Positions 44,372-54,063 are shown, numbered from the stretch's first letter. The stretch is 64,000 bases of DNA from CAZTAO01 sp964611645 (GCA_964611645.1 CAZTAO010000018.1:20650-84649), one strand, 5' to 3'. Numbers and translations are program-made. The notes: generated by a model not told the origin, from the sequence alone.

Positions 44372-45214
44372 TTAGATAGTAACCCGTTTGTGCCGCGCGG
44401 CGTGGCATTGAAGAGTTACGGCGACCGGCAGGCTGGCTATGTGGCAGGGGTAGGATTCGACGTGCACCGCGAGAGCGGTCACGCTCCCTCCATAGCCTGC
44501 CGGGCCTATGCCGGTGTTGTTGACAGCCTCCAGCAGATCCGCTTCCAGCTTGGCGTCGGTGGGGTTCGCGCTGGGCGCGCCTACTTCCCGCAGGATGGCT
44601 TTCTTGGACAGCAGCGCGGCCTTCTCAATTGTGCCGCCCAACCCCACTCCCACAATCACCGGCGGGCAGGGATTGGCTCCGGCATTTCGCACCGTCTCCA
44701 CAACCATCCGCTTCACACCCTCATAGCCCTCCGCAGGGGCCAGGACTCTCGCCACGCTCATATTCTCACTGCCGCCGCCTTTGGGGGCGAGGGTGATGGT
44801 GAGGGCGTCACCAGGGACAAGCTCGACGTGGGTGACGGCGGGGGTGTTGTCCTGGGTGTTGACTCGATCCAGAGGGTGTCTGACTATAGACTTTCGTAGA
44901 AACGCTGCCTTGTAGCCTTGGCGGACCCCTTCATTGATGGCTTCGCAGAGGCTGCCGCCATTGAGGTGGACTTCCTGCCCCAGCTCAACGAACGCCAGCA
45001 CCAGCCCGGTGTCCTGGCAGATGGGCATCTGTTCGTCGCGGGCAATTCGGGCGTTCTCGATAAGCTGCGAGAACACTTCCCTGCCCACCGGCGACTCTTC
45101 CGAGGCAAGGCCTCGCTCGAGGGCGGCAGTCACGTCCTCCGGCAGGAACCGGCACGCTTGAACGCAGGCATCCCGCACAGCCTCGGTTACCAGGGCAAGG
45201 TCAATCTCCCTCAT
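44372..45214 (-). CDS. Class I fumarate hydratase, alpha subunit
   Basis: A 280-residue subunit of the oxygen-sensitive [4Fe-4S] fumarase (fumarate to malate). Conserved features are MPICQDTGLVLAF (first cluster Cys), GSENMSVARVLAP, NPCPPVIVGVGLGGT and the C-terminal HVESYPCHIASLPVAVTLQC. The two-subunit form needs a beta subunit, normally directly downstream; none is present here, where the strand switches. It starts three bases after the stop of the upstream gene, whose last codons hold its SD, so the two are coupled. The related L-tartrate dehydratase alpha subunit is an alternative. Confidence 0.9.
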   Translation of the reverse strand: MREIDLALVTEAVRDACVQACRFLPEDVTAALERGLASEESPVGREVFSQLIENARIARDEQMPICQDTGLVLAFVELGQEVHLNGGSLCEAINEGVRQGYKAAFLRKSIVRHPLDRVNTQDNTPAVTHVELVPGDALTITLAPKGGGSENMSVARVLAPAEGYEGVKRMVVETVRNAGANPCPPVIVGVGLGGTIEKAALLSKKAILREVGAPSANPTDAKLEADLLEAVNNTGIGPAGYGGSVTALAVHVESYPCHIASLPVAVTLQCHAARHKRVTI

Positions 45215-45217
45215 AAG

Positions 45218-45847
45218 CTAGAGCTTGCCTTCCTCGCGTAGGCGGAAGAACTCGTACACGAGCCACTGCGGGGGCATCTCGACCAGCCCGGCGAACTTCT
45301 CGAACATCTTGGCGAAACTGCGCTTGACTATCTCTTCGGCGTCGTCGGAATAACCGAGTTCATCGAACGCTTCGTTGATGATGCGGAAGCCGGTCTTCAT
45401 TACCGCGGCCCGTGACTGCGGAAACATCTTGAAGGTGGCGCCGGAGTAGGTCTTTACGATCTTGTCCGCAACATCGTCCCATTTCTGCTCAACGGACTTC
45501 TCCCGATCTCTGCGAGCATTTATCGCGCCCTGCTTCGCAGCGTTGGCCGCGATCATTTCCTTGTAGCGCTCGTAGTCGGCCGGGGTGGTTCCCTCGACGG
45601 TTATCAGGCGAACCTTTCTGCCCAGCATCTCCGAAAGCACCTGTTCGATGATCGGCATCCACTGAGAACTCTTGAGGTGGCCGGCCATCGGGTACCTGGA
45701 CGTCTCGAACCCGACGACGAAAGACTCTTCCTCTACCGCTATCCCATACCCGGCTTCGAGAGCCCTATACAGGGTAGGCGCGACGGTCTTGTCCTTGACC
45801 AACTCAACTGCCTCAAGCCATACTCTCTTTGGATCTGTCTTGTTCAT
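45218..45847 (-). CDS. DnaA N-terminal-domain-like protein
   Basis: A 209-residue cytoplasmic protein starting at the ATG 45847 (MNKTDPKRVWLEAVELVKDK), with AGAGGGGG 9 bases upstream. Residues about 8-105 resemble the DnaA domain I / DnaA-N fold: VWLEAVELVKDKTVAPTLYR, ESFVVGFETSRYPMAGHLKS and WMPIIEQVLSEMLGRKVRL. A charged helical region follows. No AAA+ or DNA-binding domain IV is present. Small proteins with this domain exist but have no settled role. Coupled to the fumarase subunit. Confidence 0.5.
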   Translation of the reverse strand: MNKTDPKRVWLEAVELVKDKTVAPTLYRALEAGYGIAVEEESFVVGFETSRYPMAGHLKSSQWMPIIEQVLSEMLGRKVRLITVEGTTPADYERYKEMIAANAAKQGAINARRDREKSVEQKWDDVADKIVKTYSGATFKMFPQSRAAVMKTGFRIINEAFDELGYSDDAEEIVKRSFAKMFEKFAGLVEMPPQWLVYEFFRLREEGKL

Positions 45848-45893
45848 TTTGTACAACCCCCTCTGATCCTGGTTGGTTAGCTATACGATCAGG

Positions 45894-47540
45894 CTAGCGC
45901 GTAGCCATTGTCGGCGTAGACACCGCGTGCGAGGCGAAATCCGAGACCGGTTTCGCGAAGACGATAAGCCCGAGAGTGATAACCAGGGCAATCGATATCG
46001 CCGATCTGATGGCGATAGTTCCCACCACCGGCCTGGCCTCTTCACCTTCCGCAAAGAACATCAACCGAACAACGTTCAGATAGTAGTATGCCGATATGAC
46101 GCTGTTCACCACACCCACCGCAGCCAAGATCCACAGCTCGGGGTGGCCGGCAGCGCCGGTACGGATGGCGGCTCCGAAAATGAACAGCTTGCCAAAGAAG
46201 CCCGCTGTCGGAGGAATGCCCGCAAGCGACACCAGGAACACAGCAAGAGACACCGCGTAGAAAGGTGACAGACTCTTGAGGCCCCGGTAGGAGTCGATGT
46301 CATTGGACCTGAGCGCATTGCCCACCGCCGAGACAACGGCAAACGCGCCGAGGTTCATTCCCAGATATGCCAGCACGTAGATCAGCACGCCCTGAAGGTC
46401 CCATGGCGCGCCGCCCTTGTCAAAGGTCTGCATGACGGTGCCGGTGAACCTGTAGGTGAAGTCGGAGGTAGGCGCGAAGCTGTGCATGGCAGTGAGCACA
46501 CCGACCATCAGGTAACCCACGTGAGCGATGCTGGAGTATGCCAGCATCCGCTTGATATTCTTCTGTGGAAGCGCAACCAGGTTGCCATAGAACATCGACA
46601 GAATCGCCAGCACAACCAGTGCCCAGTACCACCCGAGGCCGCTGACAGGGCCGGGAACGCCGATGGTGACGAGGAACCGGATCAGCACAGCCAGGCCCGC
46701 TGCCTTGCTTACTACCGAAAGGAACGCGGTAACCGGGGTCGGCGCGCCTTCGTAAACATCAGGCGCCCAGAAATGGAACGGCACCAGGGCGATCTTGAAC
46801 CCAAGGCCTACCAGCACAAAGATAACAGCGGCCCAGCCCGCGGCGCCCGCTCCGGAGGCTCCGCTAAGAGCATAGCCAACAGCCGCGAAGCTTGTCTTCC
46901 CGCCCGATACCCCAAAGAGGATCGACATGCCGTAGAGCATTATGGCCGAACACACCGCGCCGTAGATGAAGTACTTCAGGCCGGCTTCGGCGCTGCGCCT
47001 GTCTGTCTTGGCATAGGCGGCCAAGCCATAGCTGATCAGGCTCAGGAACTCAATGCACAGATACACCGAGATCAGGTCGCTGGCGGATGCCGCCAGGACG
47101 GAGGCCGCCGTGGCAAGCATCAGTAACGCGTAGTATTCACCCTTGTGCTTCTGGTACTCCCCAAAATGCTCTATGGACATCAGCATTACTATCAGGGTTC
47201 CGGCAATCATCAGGCAGCCAAACAGCGCCGCAAAGGGGTCCACCACCAGCAGGGCCGCGCCGCCGCTGACAAACAAACCCACATTGGACACGCTCCCGGC
47301 TCCGGGTAGCCCCAGAGACGCGGCCGGCAAGGTAACGTACCAGTTCGACAGATACACCACCAAGCCAGCCAGCGGCAACGCAAAGAAGGCGAGCCCTGGG
47401 GCGATGTAGTGCGCCGGCAGAAAGTGCTCGATCTTGCCAAGGGGCTTCTTCTCAGCAAACAACCCCAGCATAAGCACGACCACCGCCGTCACCAGCAGAT
47501 AGATAACCGGCGCCAACAAAACCAACTCGCCAATTCGCAT
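45894..47540 (-). CDS. nuoN: NADH-quinone oxidoreductase subunit N
   Basis: A 548-residue polytopic antiporter-like subunit of respiratory complex I with about 14 hydrophobic segments. The signature stretch LVGLGFKIALVPFHFWAPDV with YEGAPTPVTAFLSVVSKAAG holds the conserved Lys/His of the proton channel, and IKRMLAYSSIAHVGYLMVGV is typical of NuoN. Length is slightly above normal. No other nuo gene is in the window: the neighbours are a DnaA-N-like protein and a 604-residue unknown. Confidence 0.93.
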   Translation of the reverse strand: MRIGELVLLAPVIYLLVTAVVVLMLGLFAEKKPLGKIEHFLPAHYIAPGLAFFALPLAGLVVYLSNWYVTLPAASLGLPGAGSVSNVGLFVSGGAALLVVDPFAALFGCLMIAGTLIVMLMSIEHFGEYQKHKGEYYALLMLATAASVLAASASDLISVYLCIEFLSLISYGLAAYAKTDRRSAEAGLKYFIYGAVCSAIMLYGMSILFGVSGGKTSFAAVGYALSGASGAGAAGWAAVIFVLVGLGFKIALVPFHFWAPDVYEGAPTPVTAFLSVVSKAAGLAVLIRFLVTIGVPGPVSGLGWYWALVVLAILSMFYGNLVALPQKNIKRMLAYSSIAHVGYLMVGVLTAMHSFAPTSDFTYRFTGTVMQTFDKGGAPWDLQGVLIYVLAYLGMNLGAFAVVSAVGNALRSNDIDSYRGLKSLSPFYAVSLAVFLVSLAGIPPTAGFFGKLFIFGAAIRTGAAGHPELWILAAVGVVNSVISAYYYLNVVRLMFFAEGEEARPVVGTIAIRSAISIALVITLGLIVFAKPVSDFASHAVSTPTMATR

Positions 47541-47570
47541 TGCTCAACAACACCTCATAGTCGCTGTGAA

Positions 47571-49385
47571 CTACTTCTTTATGTACTTCTTCTTGGTCTT
47601 GCTGAAGCCTTGGTTGGCTTTCTTTTCGTCGTATTGCCACAGGCCGGTCTTGCCCTTGGTGGTGAAGCACGGGTAGCTGCTCAGGATCGATGCAATGAGC
47701 AATCTGGAGCATCTTCGGACTATGTTGACCTCGGTCACCAGCCTTACAAACGTGGTCTGCTTCCTAATCAGGATCTCGGAGATAACGTCGTAGGTCGGCA
47801 TTTCCGTGGTATGGAAGCGGTCCCTCAGGTCCAGCAGTTCAAGGCTGCGGCCGGCGTCGATGCCGAGCTGCTCGTCCGACTCCCCGTCGAACTTGAACCT
47901 GTATTCTCCGGCTCTGGGTGTCCGCTCTATGTAGAACACCGCTCCCGAGACATCGCTGATCTTTTGATAGAAATCCTCAAGGCCGTAGATGAGGCGCGTC
48001 GTGTTGTTTACGTAAACCGTCCGGCGCAGGCCTTCGTCTATCAGAGTGACCGGGATAATCTCCGGCTCCTTGCCGAAGAAGTCCGGGCTGATCTGGCAGA
48101 GCGGGAAAGTGCCCATGATCTTGTGGTGATACTTGAGCACGCACCTCTGGCTGTCTCCGCCCTCCTGGTAAAGGGTCCGAGCGGGGTCTTCGTCGGTCAC
48201 GTCCTCGGCAAGCGGATCGTATATCGCAGACTTCAGATCGCCCTCGAAGCCCTCTTCCTCAAGCTCCTGATCAAACATCTCGCCCTCGGGAGTCTCGAAC
48301 GGCGCCACATCCGGCATGATCAGCGAATCCGGAACGAACTGTATCTCGTCCGGGAATGTGATCTGCACGCTCCATCGACCGTCGCCGACCCACATAACCC
48401 GCTCGTCCTGAGCAAGCGCCTGGTTGAGGCTTTCCAACGCTCCGGCATAAGCCGCCTCGCCCGGGCTGACTTCCATCACGGTCTCCAGCAACTCTTCCGC
48501 GGATGCCGTGCTTCTGGCGATAATCACCTGGACAATCTCTTCCTTGTCCATATCCGTGACCACAACCGGCTCCTCAAGCTCCTCTTCGCCCTCGGGGAGC
48601 GGGGTCTTCGCGGCTTCGTCGGCCATCGCGGCTATGATCGGAGTGAACTCCTTGACTACTTCCGCGCTGTAAAGCTTCTGGTCGGACAGCAGCAGCAGGC
48701 TTTCGGTTGAGGCTGTCTCGGAGTAGAACTCCAACGCGTCGTAATCGTCCATCTCCGCCAACGCGTAGTAGCCAAGCGCCTTGATAGGCAGTCCGCCGTG
48801 CGCCTTGGCCACAGCCTTTTCGGCTGCCTGGGCGTATCCGACACTCCAGTCCAACCCCGCACACGCCGACTTGAACTCCTTGACCATCTCCGGCGTTATC
48901 TCGTTGTCCTGCAGCAGTTCCTCGTCTTCAAAGGAAGTCGGCCTTACCAGCCACTCAGCCACGTAGACCTTGCCGTCCAGCGCAAAGAACCGCCTGGGGC
49001 TGTCGAGGTTCGGCTTGAACCGGCTGATCTTCTCCTCGCACTCCTCCGCCGACACTTCGTAGATCTGAGACAACGCCTTCGCCAGAGCGCCCACCGGCAC
49101 CGGCACGCCGACATCGCGCAGCATCGCACCCGCGACTCTCTCGAACGGCCGGCCAGCCTGTCCGAACCTTGCGGCCAGCGTCCACCTTCTGTCTACACAC
49201 TCGAAAGCATCGTTGGTCACCAGCAGTTCCCGCAGCAGCCGGAGCGTAAGCCCCTCTACCTTGATGCCTTTCAGTATCTGTCCCATCTTGGCATTCTGGC
49301 CCGCGCCCAGCAGGTACAGCCCAATCCTGTCCGCCAGGTACATCTTTGCCATATCCTCAACGGGTATCTTTACGGCTTTAGTCAC
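47571..49385 (-). CDS. Unknown 604-residue protein with tandem helix-wing modules
   Basis: Not recognised. The GTG start has GGGGGAG 5 bases upstream. Cytoplasmic, no signal or membrane segment. The N-terminal 150 residues contain two similar helical units, each ending in a short strand pair (AFECVDRRWTLAARF; RRFFALDGKVYVAEWLV), suggestive of winged-helix or HARE-HTH-like modules. The middle (about 190-400) is very acidic (GEEELEEPVVVTDMDKEEI, EGEMFDQELEEEGFEGD). A beta-rich region (about 405-490) follows, and the tail is strongly basic (KKANQGFSKTKKKYIKK). Opposite charges at middle and tail and the possible wings suggest nucleic-acid or RNA-polymerase association, but this is inference. Confidence 0.6.
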   Translation of the reverse strand: MTKAVKIPVEDMAKMYLADRIGLYLLGAGQNAKMGQILKGIKVEGLTLRLLRELLVTNDAFECVDRRWTLAARFGQAGRPFERVAGAMLRDVGVPVPVGALAKALSQIYEVSAEECEEKISRFKPNLDSPRRFFALDGKVYVAEWLVRPTSFEDEELLQDNEITPEMVKEFKSACAGLDWSVGYAQAAEKAVAKAHGGLPIKALGYYALAEMDDYDALEFYSETASTESLLLLSDQKLYSAEVVKEFTPIIAAMADEAAKTPLPEGEEELEEPVVVTDMDKEEIVQVIIARSTASAEELLETVMEVSPGEAAYAGALESLNQALAQDERVMWVGDGRWSVQITFPDEIQFVPDSLIMPDVAPFETPEGEMFDQELEEEGFEGDLKSAIYDPLAEDVTDEDPARTLYQEGGDSQRCVLKYHHKIMGTFPLCQISPDFFGKEPEIIPVTLIDEGLRRTVYVNNTTRLIYGLEDFYQKISDVSGAVFYIERTPRAGEYRFKFDGESDEQLGIDAGRSLELLDLRDRFHTTEMPTYDVISEILIRKQTTFVRLVTEVNIVRRCSRLLIASILSSYPCFTTKGKTGLWQYDEKKANQGFSKTKKKYIKK

Positions 49386-49440
49386 GATTACTCCCCCTAT
49401 TGTTCGATGTCCGATTGTCCGTGTTTACGGTCTTTGTCTA

Positions 49441-49517
49441 CGCAAACCCACCCAACCCTCCCTTATCAGGGAGGGCTTTCTACCTTACCCCCTGACAAGG
49501 GGGCGAGGGGGTTTGCG
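49441..49517. repeat. Nested palindromic repeat CGCAAACCC...GGGTTTGCG
   Basis: Outer arms CGCAAACCC and GGGTTTGCG enclose two hairpins, CCCTCCC/GGGAGGG (49456-49475) and CCCCCT/AGGGGG (49488-49503). It abuts the rimO stop codon and may work as a terminator. Confidence 0.75.
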
Positions 49518-49520
49518 TCC

Positions 49521-50840
49521 TCATAACTCACATTCCGCAGTGAGATCGTATTCCTCTGCGCTGATCACTTTCGCCCCTACAAACTCGCCCGCCGCTGCTT
49601 TGCAGCCTGGCAAGTATACCACACCATCTATCTCCGGGGCATCTCTGTAGCTCCGGCCAATGGCGCCGTCCTCGGTATGCCCCTCAACAAGGACCTCTAT
49701 ATCTTGCCCCAGAAGGCCCCTGTTTATCTCCAGGGAGACCTCCTGCTGGAGCAACATTACTTTGTCGTATCTGGCTGTCGCGGTTTTCTTCAGCACCCTC
49801 TTCTTCAGGCTTGCCGCCGGAGTGCCTTCCTCGGGCGAATAGATAAACGCCCCGAGCCGGTCCAGCTTCGCGGCCTCCATGAATCTGGTCAGGTTGTCGA
49901 ACGCTTCATCAGTCTCGCCCGGGAAACCCACGATGAAGGTGCTGCGGATCGCGATCCCCGGCACTTCTTTCCTAAGCTTATCAATGAGCTTCAGATACTG
50001 CTTGCTGTTGCCCTTGCGGTTCATCGCTTTCAGCACAGTGTCATCGCCGTGCTGCAGCGGGAGATCTATGTACTTCACGATCTTCTCGCTGTCCCGGATG
50101 ACGTTGATCATCAGGTCGGTGACCCTGGTGGGGTAGCAGTACATGAGCCTGATCCACCGAACGCCTTCGACCTTCTCCAACGCCCTCAGCAATTCCGGCG
50201 CGCCGTCGCTGTTGCCTATGTCATCCCCGTATCGGGTCAGGTCCTGTCCTATAAGGATCAGTTCCTTCACCCCGCACGCCGCCAGCCGCTCGGCCTCTTC
50301 GATAACGTACTCCATAGGCCTGCTTCGGAACGGGCCGCGGATGTCCGGCACAGCGCAGTAGCTGCACCTGTTATCGCAGCCCTCGGAGACTTTCAGGTAG
50401 GCCGTCCACGGCGAGGTCGAGATCACCCTCGCCTTCGGCTCCACCCACTCATTGCCGGTCTCGGGGACCTTCAGCACCCGCTCGCCGGCAAGGACCTGCT
50501 TCACGACCTCCGCCAGGCAGCTAAAGTGCTCTATCCCAATCACCGCATCGATTTCCGACGCTTCCTCGAAGATGTCCCGGCCATACCTCTGCGCCAGGCA
50601 TCCGACCACTATCACCTTGCGGGTCCGCCCCTCAGACTTGGCTTCCAGCGCTTCCGAGATAGCCTCTGTAGCTTCCTCGCGAGCGCTCTCTATGAAGCCG
50701 CAGGTGTTCACAACTATGACATCGACCGCGTCCTGATCGACAGTGATCTCGTGCCCCGCGCTGCGCAGGTTCCCCAGAGCACACTCCGAATCCACCAGGT
50801 TCTTCGGGCATCCAAGGCTGACCAGTGTTACTTTTGCCAA
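49521..50840 (-). CDS. rimO: Ribosomal protein S12 methylthiotransferase RimO
   Basis: A 439-residue radical-SAM enzyme that methylthiolates the conserved Asp of ribosomal protein S12. The N-terminal UPF0004 domain holds Cys11, Cys47 and Cys81 for the auxiliary cluster (LGCPKN, NTCGF, GCLAQR), the radical-SAM cluster is Cys155, Cys159 and Cys162 (CDNRCSYC), and a TRAM domain ends the protein. Start is TTG at 50840; its SD AGGCTGA overlaps the ftsK stop, so the two genes are coupled. Confidence 0.95.
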   Translation of the reverse strand: MAKVTLVSLGCPKNLVDSECALGNLRSAGHEITVDQDAVDVIVVNTCGFIESAREEATEAISEALEAKSEGRTRKVIVVGCLAQRYGRDIFEEASEIDAVIGIEHFSCLAEVVKQVLAGERVLKVPETGNEWVEPKARVISTSPWTAYLKVSEGCDNRCSYCAVPDIRGPFRSRPMEYVIEEAERLAACGVKELILIGQDLTRYGDDIGNSDGAPELLRALEKVEGVRWIRLMYCYPTRVTDLMINVIRDSEKIVKYIDLPLQHGDDTVLKAMNRKGNSKQYLKLIDKLRKEVPGIAIRSTFIVGFPGETDEAFDNLTRFMEAAKLDRLGAFIYSPEEGTPAASLKKRVLKKTATARYDKVMLLQQEVSLEINRGLLGQDIEVLVEGHTEDGAIGRSYRDAPEIDGVVYLPGCKAAAGEFVGAKVISAEEYDLTAECEL

Positions 50841-50846
50841 GTCAGC

Positions 50847-53237
50847 CTACCTTCGCGCATCATCGTCTTCTTGATTGTCGTAATTGTCTTCTTCCTCGTC
50901 ATCGTCGTCGGTTATGTACTCGGCCTCCGGCAGGATCTCGTCTTCTTCATCGAGGTCGTCCGGCCCGTAAGTCAGCCTTGCCTGCCCGCCCAGCACGGCT
51001 TCAAGATCGGCCCTGCCTACGAGCACTGCCCTGGGGTTCGCGCCGTCTCTTGGGCCGACTATCCCCTGCTGGTGCATGGCGTCAACTATTCTGGCAGCAC
51101 GAGTGTACCCAATGTTATATTTGCGCTGAAGCATGGAGGTCGAGCAGGAACCTGCTCCGACCACGTACCTCACCGCGCGTTCATAGTACTCATCGGCGAT
51201 GGCCCTGTTGGTGGTCTCATCGGCCTCAGATTCTTCGCCGACCGATACCGGCGTGAGCGTATACTGCGGAGCCCTTTGCTCTTTGAGGTAGTCGCACAGG
51301 GTTTCGATCTCTTTCTCATCCACAAAGCAGCCTTGCATTCGGGTGGCCTTGTTGGCGTCGATGGGCAGGAAGAGCATGTCTCCCTTGCCGATCAGAGCTT
51401 CCGCGCCCTTCTGGTCGAGGATGATGCGGCTGTCGTGGTGGTTTTGCACCGCGAAAGCTATCCTCGATGAGATGTTCGCCTTTATCAGGCCTGTTACCAC
51501 GTCAACCGCCGGCCGCTGGGTCGCTATGACCAGGTGGATACCCGTTGCCCTGGCAAGCTGCGCGAGGCGGGTAATGGAGTCTTCCACCTCTTCCCGCATC
51601 TGCATCATAAGGTCGCAGAGCTCATCCACCACCAGCACGATGTAGGGCAGCTTGTCTTCCGGTCGCACCCGCTCGTTGTAGCCCACGAGGTTACGCACGC
51701 CCATCCGCGCAAACACGGTGTATCTGCGGTCCATCTCCTGAACCAGCGCCCTGAATATCCCGGAGGCCTGCTTGATGTCCTGAACCACCGGGCACGCCAG
51801 GTGCGGTATGCCGTCAAACAGGGTAAGCTCGACCCGCTTGGGGTCGATCAGCACCATCTTCAGTTCGTCCGGCGTGTTCTTGAAAAGCATACTCGCGATC
51901 AGCGAGTTGAGGCACACGCTCTTGCCGGAGTTGGTGGTCCCGCCGACCAGCAGGTGGGGCATTTTGACCAGGTCCGCCACCATCGCCGTCCCGGCTACGT
52001 CCTTGCCCAGCGCAAACGCCAGGTGGGACTTATTATCCTTGAATGCCGGACTCTCCAGCACTTCCCGCAAGCCCACCAGCGCCCGGCTCTTGTTGGGAAC
52101 CTCCACGCCGATGGCGGCCTTGCCGGGGATCGGAGCTTCCAGCCTGACCGCGATCGTGGCAAGCTGCATTGCGAGGTTGTCCGCGAGGCTGGTTATCTTG
52201 CTGACCTTGATCCCCGGGGCAAGCTGGATCTCGTACCGGGCAAATGTCGGCCCGCAGGCTATCTCTACGACGTTCGCCTCCACCTTGAACTCGGAAAGCG
52301 TCCGCTCGATTATCTCTATGTTCTCGTGAAGCTCGCTCTCGATCCGCAGGGGCGGGGGAGGAGTCTCGTTGAGGAGGCTGGTGGGCGGGAGAACGTATTC
52401 CCCCACAGGCTTAACACTGGCGGTGAAATCAGGAACTTCCTCAGGCTCTGCCTTGGGTTCCGTGAACTTGCCTTTGCGAGACTTCCCGTTGCCCCCGGTG
52501 TCGTCCGCGCCTGCGAGCTTGCCGTTGATCTTGACTATCGGCTTCGGCGGCCCCGCGCTGCCGCCTTCCATAATATCGGGGTTGGCCGCGACGCCTGTGC
52601 TAAGGGCTTCGGCTATGGCCTTGCGCTTTTTCTCTTTGGCTGTAGGTTCCGCGCGCTGGACCTGCTTCAGCCGGGCCGCCCGCATTTCCCGCGCCACTGC
52701 CGCCCTGTCGGCCAGTATCACCCGGATCTTTTCGATAAGGGTGAGCAGCGGGACATCTATTATGATAACAATAGCTATAAGCCCGATGGCTGTGAGGATT
52801 ATGTATGATATGGTCCTGCCGACCAGCCGCATCAGCATCAGCCCCAGGGTATTCCCAATTGCGCCGCCGCCCTCGGGGGATATCTCGCCGACCGTGTTGT
52901 AGTAGATTGCCGCCCACGCGATCACCACAAAGAATACCATCAGGGACCCGATGAAGATGTTGCGGGGGATGGGACTGAGAGGCCCGGCAATGAGTATCAC
53001 GCCTGCAATGCCTATCAGCACAGGAACAATGAACGCGCCCACGCCCACGGTCGCGCGGATGCCGTCGGCGATAGGCCCACCGATAGCCCCGCTGGACTCA
53101 GGCCGCGCCAGCGCCACCATGATTGCAAGGCAGGCGATGACAAGGGCTATCCCAGCAATGTCGAATACCAACCCGGGATTGTTGCTCTGCCGCGCCGCCG
53201 GTTTACGACGCCTGACAGGCGCCCGTGTTTTGCGCAA
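50847..53237 (-). CDS. ftsK: DNA translocase FtsK/SpoIIIE
   Basis: A 796-residue membrane-anchored DNA pump that clears chromosome ends at the division septum. Four or five transmembrane helices lie in the first 170 residues, then a basic and Pro-rich linker, the alpha/beta motor with Walker A GGTTNSGKSV, Walker B IVLVVDELCDLMM, and the winged-helix gamma domain (SMLQRKYNIGYTRAARIVDA) that reads oriented DNA sites. A 90-residue tail after it is very acidic. TTG start with AAGGGTGG upstream. rimO follows. Confidence 0.95.
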   Translation of the reverse strand: MRKTRAPVRRRKPAARQSNNPGLVFDIAGIALVIACLAIMVALARPESSGAIGGPIADGIRATVGVGAFIVPVLIGIAGVILIAGPLSPIPRNIFIGSLMVFFVVIAWAAIYYNTVGEISPEGGGAIGNTLGLMLMRLVGRTISYIILTAIGLIAIVIIIDVPLLTLIEKIRVILADRAAVAREMRAARLKQVQRAEPTAKEKKRKAIAEALSTGVAANPDIMEGGSAGPPKPIVKINGKLAGADDTGGNGKSRKGKFTEPKAEPEEVPDFTASVKPVGEYVLPPTSLLNETPPPPLRIESELHENIEIIERTLSEFKVEANVVEIACGPTFARYEIQLAPGIKVSKITSLADNLAMQLATIAVRLEAPIPGKAAIGVEVPNKSRALVGLREVLESPAFKDNKSHLAFALGKDVAGTAMVADLVKMPHLLVGGTTNSGKSVCLNSLIASMLFKNTPDELKMVLIDPKRVELTLFDGIPHLACPVVQDIKQASGIFRALVQEMDRRYTVFARMGVRNLVGYNERVRPEDKLPYIVLVVDELCDLMMQMREEVEDSITRLAQLARATGIHLVIATQRPAVDVVTGLIKANISSRIAFAVQNHHDSRIILDQKGAEALIGKGDMLFLPIDANKATRMQGCFVDEKEIETLCDYLKEQRAPQYTLTPVSVGEESEADETTNRAIADEYYERAVRYVVGAGSCSTSMLQRKYNIGYTRAARIVDAMHQQGIVGPRDGANPRAVLVGRADLEAVLGGQARLTYGPDDLDEEDEILPEAEYITDDDDEEEDNYDNQEDDDARR

Positions 53238-53399
53238 CCTGAACCACCCTTACGCTCAAATCACCCGTACTTACCCAACATATTATACTCAAATGGGGGT
53301 GCTGGGTCAATCTTCGCGGGCGTTGCACGAGCGTGGGTTGGGGTCGTGGGGTCTGAATCGCGAATGGCGCGAAATGACCCTCTTCCGGCTAAAACCTCT

Positions 53400-53430
53400 C
53401 ATCCCTCCAGGTATCCTACCTGGAGGGATG
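53400..53430. repeat. 14-bp perfect palindrome CATCCCTCCAGGTA / TACCTGGAGGGATG
   Basis: Arms 53400-53413 and 53417-53430 around TCC, just after the stop codon of the following minus-strand gene. A 27-bp identical copy is at 57687-57713. Could be a terminator for the minus gene or a mobile repeat. Confidence 0.9.
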
Positions 53431-53436
53431 CGCCTG

Positions 53437-53934
53437 CTAACGAAACCAACTGTAGCACATATACACGACTGCTTTGCGTGGGTTGTCCAAGTCTATGAGA
53501 AACCAGTTGATCTCGGTAGCGTCGCCTTGCGCTTTCCCGTATTGCACAATCTTGTAACGTTTGGCTTTGCCGGGGTCCCACCATTCCCACGAAACATGCG
53601 TAATGGGTGCGCGGGTTTCGTAGAGCGCAACACCTCGCTCTGTCTGAGGCAGCGACTTCAAGAATGGCTCCACATCCGCCGCGTCCATCTCTATCTTCGC
53701 GTAGATGTGGACCTCCATGAACCATCTGCCATAGCTGTTCAAAAGCCTGGCGCTTTTGGGAAAGTCCACCTTCGCCACCCGCTCCACCTGCCAAAGCGGC
53801 GGACGCGGCCAAGGCCCGACAACAGCACGAACGCCGATCAGGCCCACAAACAGAATGACGGGAAGAAGAGCACAGCCAATAACCCAACTGGAAGGGCGGA
53901 GATAGCGCTTAGTCGGTTGCTGGTTCTCGGTCAT
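53437..53934 (-). CDS. Membrane-anchored protein of unknown function
   Basis: A 165-residue protein with one transmembrane helix (SWVIGCALLPVILFVGLIGV, about 16-35) after a short basic cytoplasmic N-terminus, then about 125 extracytoplasmic residues (VERVAKVDFPKSARLLNSYG, ITHVSWEWWDPGKAKRYKIV). The pattern of a two-layer alpha/beta outer domain on one anchor is common. No family recognised. AAGGAACGG lies upstream of the ATG. Confidence 0.6.
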   Translation of the reverse strand: MTENQQPTKRYLRPSSWVIGCALLPVILFVGLIGVRAVVGPWPRPPLWQVERVAKVDFPKSARLLNSYGRWFMEVHIYAKIEMDAADVEPFLKSLPQTERGVALYETRAPITHVSWEWWDPGKAKRYKIVQYGKAQGDATEINWFLIDLDNPRKAVVYMCYSWFR

Positions 53935-54063
53935 TGGATGATCCGTTCCTTGGTAGTGATTTCCGAATCGCCACCCTGCACGCGCAGTATATCACACAAT
54001 ATACCTTGACAGAAACCTGGGTATGATGTCACAGTAATGTGTCTAGTTGGGAGGCGATGTGGA

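Noticed and set aside
49677..51470. 597-codon plus-strand open frame opposite rimO and ftsK
   Set aside because: It is antisense to two clear genes and lacks any family motif; long antisense frames are expected at this base composition.
54006..54027. TTGACA ... TATGAT before the glutaredoxin gene as a promoter
   Set aside because: Only 10 bases separate the two boxes, too short for sigma-70.
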